From Funneliformis mosseae (lineage: Eukaryota > Glomeromycota > Glomeromycetes > Glomerales > Glomeraceae), in the NCBI GenBank assembly GCA_910592005.1, contig CAJVPP010000717.1:1-27160 (forward strand): DNA of 27,160 nt, written 5' to 3'. The position numbers and the translations under genes were made by a program. Of the stretch, positions 9,944-19,700 are shown in pieces (the stretch's first letter is position 1; every line of letters begins with the position of its first letter). The notes under the pieces are model-generated. The model was not told the DNA's origin. It saw only the letters and a program-made list of their open reading frames with translations, and made no database searches.

Positions 9944-12093
9944 TTATCTTACCATTTTCCTTTCTATCTTTTTAATCTCATCAGACACATTAATTAATCC
10001 ACCGTTTTTTTGATACAATTGATACCATTTTAAAGCTTCAACTTTATCTCTTTGAGTGCCTCTACCGGAATAATAAAACCTTGATAAATCTACCTGAGAT
10101 GGGATGAATCCATTTTCGGCAGCTTTTTTATATAATTTGAACGCTTCATCATAATCTTTCTGTACATGAAAACCATATTCATAAAAAAATGCGAGCCTAT
10201 GTATGGCTATATTTAATTCGCCACCAGCTGCAGTCTCGTAAAATTCAAATGCCAACTTATAATGTTCTTCATCACTTCCTGCTTCACCCCATCCATCAAA
10301 ATAATAATATCCAACTTTATAAAGTCCGTAAATATCCCCTTTATCACCTGCTTTTTTAAACCAATCAAAAGCTTTCGCTTTATTTTTTTCAATTCCGAAT
10401 CCCATCTCATAAAATATTCCAATCATTAATTCATAATGTTGTATGCTTGGATTTTCAACAAGAAATCCAAAAATTTCTCGTGATTTTGAAATGTATGTTT
10501 TTAAAAATTTTGTAAAATTAAAATTTTTTGAATCCCCGACATGATTATATATTACATAATTTTGAACGATCTCATAGAATGCGTCACTTGTTTCATTAAT
10601 ATTTTGTAAAGTGGCTGATGACTTCTCATCCACACTTTGTGAAACAACTGATGATTCCTCTTTATGCGCAGTGATACTTTGTAATACGGTATCGCTTAAT
10701 TCCTCTTCGTGCTCGTCGGTACTATGTATGACAACCGATGACGAATTGTCGCATTCCTCTTGTATATCATCTGGTACCACTAATGACAGTGTCGCACCTA
10801 GAAAACGACATTGATTAATGAGGTTAATGTGAATTTTCGTGATTTTGATAAATACAACTTCTACTTACTGATTTCATTATCATATTCAATTGCAGGTGTG
10901 TTAAATTCATCAGAGTTCTTTTCATCATCCATATCTTTAGTAATTTCATATTTGAACTCATTAATGTGAGATGGTAAAAATGTCAATATATTGCAAACTT
11001 CTTCGATATTTGGTCTTTCACTTGGATCTTCTTGCCAACATCTCTGATAAAGATCAATATAAGCCTGAGGTGTACCACCTATTGGTTGTTCCCTTTCTCC
11101 ATTACTAACTTTAGAAATTATTTTAAATGATAAATCATTAAATTTACGAAAAGGAGGATGCCCACTCGTTAATTCCCACAAGAGGACACCTAAACTATAA
11201 ATATCAGATTTTTCATCTCTCAAGTAATGTACGTTCTCTTTCTTAAAGCATTGCGGTTCAACAAATGCCGGCATTCCATGAACTTTCGAATTAGTAGACT
11301 TTACAGCATTCAATCGCTTAGATAATCCAAGGTCTGCGATCAACAACGAACCTTCGTGAACCAATATGTTTTTATCATGCTAAAAAAATGGAGAAATTTT
11401 TTTTTTTGAATTTCAAAGCAAAGAATTTGAATTCAATTAGATCATATTTAAATTGGTGGTTTACCAAATCTCTGTGAACGATATTTCGGGAATGTAAGCA
11501 AGACAACCCATCTGCGATATTCTTAGCCATTTGTAATTTCTTATCCCATTTAAGCGAATCAAAATTATGGTTTAAATAATCTCTTAGCGTTCCTTGATTG
11601 GCATACGACAGTACCATTATGTATTGATTTCGAACATCTATTCAATTTTTTTATAAGCAAAAAAAAAAAAAATAACGTCTTTAAACATGCAAAAAATAAC
11701 AGACTATTATTATTATAATTTACCTTTTGTAACTCCAAAAAATCGTATTATATTCTTATGAAAATTAAGGTTTCTTAAATTTTTTACCTTGTTTTTTTTA
11801 AACAATGACAAAAAAAAAAAAAAAATTATAAGTGATTTTTGTTTTGTATTACTTGACTTTCGCTTGCATTTATTTACCTCTTCAAGCAATTCTTTATTAT
11901 CTTGGATAAACATAAGAGACTTTAATGCCACTTGAGTACTTCCACCATTTATCCAGTCAGCTTTTTCTACAACGCCAAACGCTCCATTGCCAACCTTTTC
12001 CACATTTGTGAATTCATCATATTTGAAATAATTGATGTCTCCATCATTTATTTTCTTTTCCATCCAATCCGAATTCTCTAACGATGTTGTCAT
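9944..12093 (-). CDS. Protein kinase domain fused to Sel1 repeats, second paralog (5 exons, 605 aa)
   Basis: Exons on the minus strand: 12093-11878, 11787-11724, 11637-11465, 11379-10869 and 10797-9944. The kinase domain has GNGAFG (35-40), VALK K58, HRDL (148-151), N155 and a DLG variant of DFG (167-169); all chemistry residues are present. A Ser/Glu-rich linker (about 330-395) contains degenerate repeats of an S-V-x-x-S-x-D/T-E-x pattern. Sel1 repeats occupy about 441-602 (YEMGFGI, YYFDGWGE, YEYGFHV, YYSGRG signatures), roughly four units. Exon 2 is 64 bases, as in the plus-strand paralog, and introns fall at the same codons and phases, including after HRDL. The kinase-to-Sel1 intron uses a consensus GTAAGT donor. 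The coding end is uncertain: ATG|GTAAGA at 9953 is a plausible donor, and an acceptor at 9877 would add a 26-residue exon (9876-9796) in frame, giving 629 residues. Likely cytosolic signalling; substrate unknown. Confidence 0.85.
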
Positions 12094-13143
12094 TTTTGAG
12101 ATAATTTTTTTAGGAAATGAAAAAGGTCAACTTTTTCTTTTTGGCTTTTTTTTATTTAAAAAAAAAAAAATCGAAGGAAATTGTCGCTTTCTGAAATAAA
12201 TTAATTATATTTATAGACCCCGGACATAAAAATAATTTTATACCTAAAGTATTAAACTTAAACTTTCATTCATAATGTTACAAAAGTAATTTCGAAATTC
12301 AGGAATCTGATTGGACGTTAATACACGACAAATTTGGAAATTATATATTTTTTTGGCTTGAATAGGCTAAATGTGAAACATTGCATTAATATTGTTCCTG
12401 GGGATCTTAATGAATGTATTTTATTGATAATGATCCTTTGTCTTTAGATAAATTGGTACACAAATATGGTTTTGTTTTGGAATTTAGTATAAAGGGATTT
12501 TTTTTTGTACGAAATGGAAATTTGGATGTTTTCTTAATTTAAACAACTAAATTGTAATTGTTCAAAATTACCGTTTCCCTTTCATGTTTAGTTCCGCAGT
12601 AAATGCAGAATTTTTTTTTTTTTAAAAAAAAAAAAAAATCAAATGATGTGTTTTAATTTTGAAACAAGTTTTATTTTTTTTTTGAAACGTGATGACAAAG
12701 AAATTATTTATGGAAAAAAATCTTGTATAAATTAAAAATAGCGGGTAAATCTTGTTTCAATGTAACGTTTTTTTATCAGATCGCAATTCTTTTAGTTGGT
12801 GGTACAATGACCTAACTAATTATGCACGATTTAATTATTTTACATTTTATGTCAACACAAGATCTTTAAAATATATATTTAGAAATTATTAATCAATTCA
12901 GAAAGACGAATGATAGGTTACCTCTTTTGATATTATTTAAACGTGGGGACAAAATTGAAAAAAATATAATAACTTTGGCGACCAAAAATTTAATTTAGTT
13001 ATACATGCGCTGTAAACAAAAGGGAAAAAAAAAATTTCCATCGAGATCTACGTATATGTAAATGAAGATAATAAAAATCTGACCATTCGGAATAAAAGTT
13101 ATTACGAGATTTGAGATTTTGAATTTGCATAGACGACGGGATT
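12094..13143. other. Intergenic region between divergent kinase-Sel1 gene and protease A
   Basis: The region holds the 5' regions of two divergently transcribed genes. It is AT-rich with long A and T runs (for example 12159-12170 and 12610-12637, where a T run is followed by an A run that could pair as a hairpin). No open frame here looks protein-like. Confidence 0.5.
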
Positions 13144-13270
13144 CCCTAATTGGTGTACGTCCCATACTACGTATCGCAGTTAGCATAATATTACGTATGT
13201 TGTTTTGTGTTCTATAAAGAATATTTTCTTGACATGTGCGTTACGAAATGGAAAATTCTTATAAATAAAC
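13144..13270 (+). promoter_or_regulatory. Putative promoter of protease A
   Basis: CCCTAATTGGTGTA (13144-13157) recurs upstream of protease C at 19410-19423. ACATGTGCGTTACGA (13233-13247) matches ACATGCGCGTTATGA upstream of B and, more weakly, a block upstream of C. A TATA-like TTATAAATA sits at 13260-13268, about 134 bases before the start codon, followed by CGCATAATTCACAATTCCTTC-type leader sequence shared with B. Conservation between duplicated genes supports regulation, but may partly be leftover duplication. Confidence 0.5.
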
Positions 13271-13393
13271 TGTCGCATAATTCACAATTCCTTCATCAAG
13301 TCCTTCATTTTTTAATCCTCTTGGAATATTCACTCTCGTTAAAACACCCTACTTCCTTTTTACTTTATAAATTAATAGCGATATTAATGAAAA

Positions 13394-15228
13394 ATGATCT
13401 TTAAATTATTTTCTTTCATTGCTCTCATTGCGTTCTTTGTAACTTTAGCTGCATCTGCGCCAGCTATAACTTGTCCATTTTCCCCTGAAGATCTCAAAGA
13501 TGAAAGTAAACTTAAAACCTTTATTGTTACACTTAAATCACCTTCCGATCCAAATGAGGCTGCAAAAGTCGAGAAAAAACATTTTGATATATTAAAAGAA
13601 TGTGGAGACAAATCAATTATAAATATACTTGGGGAAATTGTTGATGGATTGATAGAACTACTTCCAGTTTTTAAAAAAGATGTTAAGAAAATTTTAAATT
13701 TTACTACCAAAGGACTTATCATATATTCCGGAAGATTTACTCAAAATTTTGTCGATGAACATTTATCTAAACTAGAAGAAATTCTCATCATTCAAGAGGA
13801 TATTAAATATATATTAGGTGATGATGTTTTTAAAAAAATCGATAAAGTCGGTCTTCCTACTTTACAATCTGGTGACAAAACTAGTGTGATAGTAAGTATA
13901 AATACGATAAATAATGATCCAACTTAAAACAATAAAATTTAATAATTATTGTTATTAACGTTAATACAGAATCTTGATCGTGTAGATGAAAGACAATTTC
14001 CATTAGATGGAAAATATCAATCCCCCGAAGGCAAATGCCAAGGAGCGAATGTTTATATTTTAGACACGTAAGTCAAAGCGATTGGCACAGTCATCATTCA
14101 AAATTTTTTTATTAATTTGATTAAAATTTTCTATTCCTTAGAGGAATTAATACACTCAATCTTGATTTTGGTGGAAGAGCTAAATTTGCTGCTGCCTTTT
14201 GTGATGGATGTAAAAAGGTTGACGATAACGGGTGAGTTAATTTTAATATATTTTAACAATTTTCTTTAATATATTGTAATTTAATAACGTAATTCATCGA
14301 ATATAGTCATGGAACAATTGTTGCTGGAATTGTAAGTAGAAACATACTTTGTGACTTTTTAAAATATAGGTGTATTTATAAATATATTTTTATTTTTTAT
14401 GAAATAGGTTGGTGGTAAAAAATTTGGTATCGCAAAATTAGTGAGATTATTTGCCGTCAAAGTATTAGATTCAGAAGGTTCGGGTTTCATGTCAGACCTA
14501 CTTTTGGCAATACAGTTTGTAACTCAAAAACATTTAGAATCTGAGAATAAGAAAACTATCATCAAGTACGTATGAAATTTAAAAAATGTTCTTTTATGAG
14601 TAATTATAATTTATTGATAATGCTCTTTTTTTTTTTAACACAGCATGTCCTTAGGATTTGGCAAGTTAGTTCCACAAGTTGATCTCGTTATCAAGAACGC
14701 TCATAAACAAGGAATTATTACGGTTGTATCTGCTGGCAATGATGATCGAAATGCTTGCGAGGTATCTCCAGCTGCTACTAAAGAAGCAATAACTGTTGGT
14801 GCTACTGAACTTAATAGTGATGAAAAAACAAGTTTTTCTAACTTTGGAAAGTGTGTTGATATATTTGCACCCGGTAAACTTTATTACATTTTTTTTTTTT
14901 AAATAATATTATTAATAATAATGATAAATGAAATGATAATGATAATAATAATTAATAACAATAATTTCTTTACTATTTCATAGGACGAGATATTGAATCG
15001 GATTTGCATTTTTTACCAGTTGGTTCTCAAACGGCAAGTGGTACAAGCTTTTCCGCCCCTCATGTTGCTGGTGCCGTTGCTTGTATCATCGCCAATGAAG
15101 ATTTAAATCCTGAAGAAGCGGCTAAAAAACTTTATAAACTTTCCACGAAAAATATTGTCAAAGGTATCAAAAGTGATACTCCTAATAGATTTTTATTTGT
15201 TAAAGGTTCAGGCCCAGTAAAACAATAG
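13394..15228 (+). CDS. Protease A: secreted subtilase, peptidase S8 with I9-type propeptide (7 exons, 447 aa)
   Basis: Exons 13394-13891, 13970-14067, 14142-14231, 14307-14331, 14408-14565, 14644-14873 and 14984-15228 join in frame. Residues 1 to about 22 form a signal peptide (hydrophobic core IALIAFFVTLAA). Residues about 40-160 resemble an inhibitor I9 propeptide (TFIVTLKSP, then a helical stretch), normally cut off by self-processing. The catalytic domain has D198 (VYILDT), H230 (NGHGT), oxyanion N322 (SAGND) and S388 (SGTSFSAPH), the order and spacing of proteinase K-like S8A enzymes. It should be an extracellular endopeptidase. Cysteines cluster at FCDGC (219, 222) and elsewhere, and could form disulfides. 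The segment after D198 reads NTLNLDF, where the other copies have a His-x-Asp/Val-Asp-Phe form. A five-codon uORF (ATG at 13387) overlaps the start codon. Splice sites are inferred from the reading frame and from identical exon lengths in the three neighbours. Confidence 0.9.
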
Positions 15229-16206
15229 AATTTAAATTTTGTTCCCTAAAAAGTTTTAGTTAGTAAAAGCATTTGAATTTTGTCATATTACTTACTACAA
15301 GGTCTATTAGAACCGTGCGAACATTTTTTAATACTTGTACTGATAATTAGTTTCAGGTCTGCAAAATAGTAAAATCGCTATTAGAACGTATCGATCTTCG
15401 GTCGATAAAAATCAATAACACAGTAATAGATAAATTAATAAATAGAAATAATTCAAATGAAAGAACGAATTTTTTGTTAATAAATGTTTACCATTGGTTG
15501 AAAATGAACCAACCATTTGTTGCAAATTATGTTTATAAACAGGTCTTAAGAGCAAGCTCATTATAGATCGAAACATTCTAAGAAAAGAACAAGTCCCGCA
15601 GGATCATTTGATGATTCATTTCTAGATTCTTACAACCGCTAGAAACCATGAACCCAACTCAACTGCAAATGAAACTTAAATAATCCACACTATCCATCCA
15701 ATTTCAAAAAGTATTAAGAGATTTTATCTTCTAATAGTAGCATTTAAACCTATTTTACGTTTACACATGTTTATTCGCTAATATTCGCTAATTAATAAAC
15801 CTTGTTATGAAAATCTGTCGTCTCTCGGAACCTAATTTCACGTAATAAATGATTATATTTTTAGACACAAGAACGTTATATTTTTAAATATGAAACAGCG
15901 TTGCGTTGCACGAATCTAATTATCATGAAACAAGTAAATGCCCATAAATGCCGATCGCAAGTTTGAATTCATAATTAAAGTTTTTTTTCGACATACATTA
16001 GAAGAATAATCAATGCATTAAGAGATAAATTTGGAAGTTTTAAATCAGTTCAAATTACGTATTTTTTTTTATGATTTAATTGGGCGTACTTCAAATTCAC
16101 GTTTAGATATAGATATTACTGCTTCATTAATTATATTTCCAAATAAATTCTTGTGATAGCTTGGCGTAATTCCGCATATAACGTTTGTGATAAAATTTTT
16201 TTAATA
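15229..16206. other. Intergenic region between proteases A and B
   Basis: About one kilobase with mixed composition (locally 30-38% G+C around 15540-15690) but no open frame that looks like protein on either strand. No RNA gene recognised. Confidence 0.5.
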
Positions 16207-16262
16207 ACATGCGCGTTATGATATTGATATGAAAAATTTTAAAAATAAACCCGCTTATATTC
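16207..16262 (+). promoter_or_regulatory. Putative promoter of protease B
   Basis: ACATGCGCGTTATGA (16207-16221) matches the block upstream of A. An AT-rich TATA-like run (about 16238-16248) leads into AAATAAACCCGCTT (16243-16256), which recurs with one change upstream of D (22844-22857), and then TATTCACAATT as in A. The start codon is about 120 bases downstream, after a C/T-rich leader (TTCCTTCATTTTT, CTCTTGGAATA) shared with A and C. Confidence 0.45.
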
Positions 16263-16373
16263 ACAATTTTTTTTATAAATTCCTTCATTTTTATCCTAAT
16301 CCTCCATTAATTCTCTTGGAATACCTTCACCTTTAAAATCGTTCATATCAAGAACTTCCAATATTTTAAAAAA

Positions 16374-18181
16374 ATGGTCTCTCTGAAATTATTTTCTTTC
16401 GTCGCTCTTATCGCATACTTTGTTTCTTCAGCTGAATCTGCGCCAATTTGTACAATTAGCCTCGATGATCTCAAAGAACCACTTGATACCTATATTGTTG
16501 TACTTCAAACACCTTCCGATTCAAATGAAGCTGCCAATGTTGTAAAAAGTCATTTTGAAATATTAGAAGGATGCGCAGGCAAATCAATTACAAATATCTT
16601 TGGATTATCTGTCCTTGATGGATTGACCTTAGATAATCTTCGAAATAATCCCAAAAATATTTTAAATTTTAGCGTCAAAGGACTTAGTGTATATACAGGA
16701 AAATTTACCGATAGTTTTGTCAAGAATCATCTATCCAAATTACCAGAAATTTTATCCATTCGAAAAGATATCAAGTATCAATTAAATGATGCGATTTTTA
16801 AAGATGTTAAACAATTGATTTTTCCTCCTCCACAATCTACCGACAAAACAAATTTAACAGTAAGCATTAAAATAAAACAATAAATATTAATAATCTAATT
16901 TAAAAATCTTATTATTAATTATATTATCAATGCAGAATCTTGATCGTGTAGATGAAAGAAAATTTCCGTTAGATGGACTATATCAATCCCCAGATGGAAA
17001 ATGTCAAGGAGCGAATGTTTATGTTCTTGATACGTAAGTCGTAAGTCGAAGGAATAAAGAATATGTGGCGCAGTCATCATTTAAATTTTTTAGTAATTTG
17101 AATATTTTCTTCAGAGGAATTAATACAGGTCATACAGACTTTGAAGGACGAGCAAAATTTGCTGCTGCAGTTTGTACTGGATGTCAAGAAGTAGACGATA
17201 ACGGGTGAGTATTTATAATAAATCCTATTTGTAAAATCAAAACCTTTTCCTTAAAAAAAAAATTTAATGACATTCGAAACAAATTTAATAGTCATGGTAC
17301 AATGGTTGCTGGAATAGTAAGTACAAAAACAACTCTGGGTGAATTTTTTAAATATAGGTGTATTTAGTTTTTCTTTTTTGCCTTTTTATGATATAGGTTG
17401 GTGGTAAACAGTTTGGTGTCGCCAAATTAGTAAACCTATTTGCCGTCAAAGTATTAAATGCTCAAGGTTCAGGTTTCTTGTCAGAACTTATGATGGGAAT
17501 AAATTTTGTTGTTAACGAGCATGAAAATTCTCAGAATAAGAAAACTATCATCAAGTATGTATAAAATTGAAAGATGTGTCTTTTACAAAACATTATAATT
17601 AATCATTTTATTTATTTTTTTTTGAAATTTATTTGTACAGTATGTCTTTAGGCTTTGGACAACGAGTAGAAGAAGCTGATCGCGCAGTTAAGAACGCTCA
17701 TGATAGAGGTATTATTGTTGTGGTAGCTGCTGGAAATGAAAATCAAGATACTTGCAATGTATCTCCAGCCGCAGCCGATGGAGCAATAGCTGTTGGCGCT
17801 ACTGAACTTTCAAATGATAAAAAAGCCGACTTTTCTAATTTCGGAAAGTGCACAGATATATTTGCACCTGGTAAACTTTTTTTATTTCCCACCTTTTTGT
17901 TAATAACGATCATAATAACATTAATATAATGATAATAAATAATGATAATTATCTTTATAGGACGGGATATAGAATCAGCTCTGTTTCTTTCTCCAGTTGG
18001 TTCTCAAACGGCAAGTGGTACAAGCTTTTCCGCCCCTCATGTTGCTGGTGCCGTTGCTTGTATCATTGCCAATGAAGATTTAAATCCTGAAGCAGCAGCT
18101 AAAAAACTTTATAAACTTTCCACGAAAAATACTGTCGAAGGTATCAGCAGTGATACTCCTAATCAAATTTTTATTTGTTAA
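16374..18181 (+). CDS. Protease B: secreted subtilase, S8 with I9-type propeptide, C-terminal frameshift (7 exons, 435 aa)
   Basis: Exons 16374-16859, 16936-17033, 17115-17204, 17293-17317, 17397-17554, 17641-17870 and 17961-18181. Signal peptide at 1 to about 22 (KLFSFVALIAYFVSSAESA), propeptide about 35-155, then D194 (VYVLDT), H226 (NGHGT), N318 (AAGNE) and S384 (SGTSFSAPH). The enzyme should be a secreted endopeptidase like its neighbours. At about 18164-18170 one base more than in A and C (AATCAAATTTTT) shifts the last codons, so the protein ends NQIFIC and loses about a dozen residues; the old tail is still readable in the next frame to TAG at 18204-18206. The lost part is outside the triad, so activity may survive. 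The propeptide exon is nearly identical to that of C over 207 bases, while exon 7 is closest to A. The donor of exon 2 is followed by a doubled GTAAGTC. Confidence 0.88.
16476..16682 (+). repeat. 207-base stretch identical to protease C
   Basis: I compared 16476-16682 base by base with 19809-20015 and found no mismatch, with a constant offset of 3333. It covers most of the propeptide. Both sides diverge at once (signal peptide upstream, LSVYT versus SSVYL downstream). Confidence 0.95.
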
Positions 18182-19409
18182 AGGTTCAGGCCCAGAAAAA
18201 GAATAGAAATTTCATTCTTCTCCTTAATAGATTTGTGATTATAGATTAATTAATCCTTTTATTTTTTTGAATTTTGTAATTAAATGTAATTAAATAAAAT
18301 CACATAATAAACGCTGTAATGACTGTAAAAATATATTAATATAGTAAGTAACGAATTTATTCGTAATCTGACAGAAATAAATCAATTGACCGAAAAATCT
18401 ACCGCGATATTTAATGGGTGGCATCACATAGTATGGGACAGCTAACAGCAGATCTAACACCAAAGATTATGAATTAGCCAATGTCGTTGTAATTATATTT
18501 AAAGTAATTGTTCTTTTGATGAAAAAATAGGAAATACTTGTACTTTCTAAGTAGTAGTTTTCATTTAAATATTAAATAAACTAAAAAGGTAAATTTGAAA
18601 ATTGAGATTTTGGTTTCAATCTAACTTACAGTAGTTAGGTAATTACAATATATCAGAGTTAAGAAATTAAAACTAAATTGGAAATCAAGGATCTTCCATT
18701 CATTGCGCTTGACAATATTTAATTTAACAAATTTTAATTTGTCATTTATTAATACTTGAACCTTTCAAAGATACAAATAAAGAAGCATGTCAGCAGTTCG
18801 TTATAAGTGCATAAATTTTTTATTTGTATAATAAAAAAATAATTTATTTTAATTTTTTTTTTTCATGAAATTTTTTTTTCAGTTATTAATTTATTTATTG
18901 GCAACGGCAGGAACCAATCAGACGAAATCGCTAATCGGTACACTGCATAAAAATATAATAATTCTTCGCTGTGATCCAATAAATATAAATTACTAGGGGC
19001 AAACTTTATAATAAATTATATTAGGTATATTTTCACCGTCCTAAGAAAAAAAATTTTTTTTATTAACAAATGTAAATAATTAAATTTTGACTCAATTACC
19101 CATTATTTTAGTAAAATTATATTTACAACCACAGATAAAATTTCATGGTTCCAGCAAAAAAAAAAAAAAATTGGAACCAAAAATGTGTTGACAATTACGC
19201 TTCAATTACCTAAGCTAAGAATGATAACTAGGAACTTGATTTAGGAGATCGAAATTCTCGAATTCATTTAAATGGTCATAATGCATGATCACACTTTGTT
19301 CAAGCAAATTTTCGTGATTCCACACAATAAAGTTTTGCAGGAAAATAAGTTATTTGGGAAATTTTACATAAATTCAGAACGGAACGAATAAAAAGTTCAT
19401 TTATGTCGA
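18182..19409. other. Intergenic region between proteases B and C
   Basis: No gene supported. The first 26 bases are the out-of-frame remnant of the protease B C-terminus. The rest is AT-rich with homopolymer runs, and no long open frame or RNA gene was recognised. Confidence 0.5.
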
Positions 19410-19536
19410 CCCTAATTGGTGTAGATCCACGCTGATGCATCTGATTAAAATTGTGTTAAACTTGGCTAAAGATAACGTAATTTCGCATAACAAAATTTTA
19501 ACGTGCCCTTACGATATGAATTCGTTTCGTATAAAA
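19410..19536 (+). promoter_or_regulatory. Putative promoter of protease C
   Basis: CCCTAATTGGTGTA (19410-19423) is identical to a block upstream of A. A TTTCGCATAAC element and ACGTGCCCTTACGA (19501-19514) resemble blocks upstream of B and A. A good TATA box, TATAAAA, lies at 19530-19536, about 170 bases before the start codon. A pyrimidine-rich leader with TTCCTTCATTTTT follows. Confidence 0.5.
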
Positions 19537-19700
19537 GGGTTGCTACAAACTTCCACAATTTTTTATCAATTCCTTCATTTTTTTTTTTAATCCTAATTCA
19601 CCATTAATCCCCTTAGGATACCTTCACTCTCTTTAATTTTACCGTTAAACACCACATATAAAACCTTTTAAACATTCACCTTATAATATTTAATAGTAAT

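Noticed and set aside
10213..10814. Alternative-frame and antisense ORFs within the second kinase-Sel1 gene
   Set aside because: They overlap the Sel1 and linker coding sequence, which has strong family signatures in its own frame.
12995..13404. Small ORFs upstream of protease A on both strands
   Set aside because: They cover the conserved promoter and leader of protease A, and their texts show no protein character.
13384..13722. 112-codon minus-strand ORF opposite protease A exon 1
   Set aside because: Antisense shadow of a clear signal peptide and propeptide; Ser/Phe-rich with no domain.
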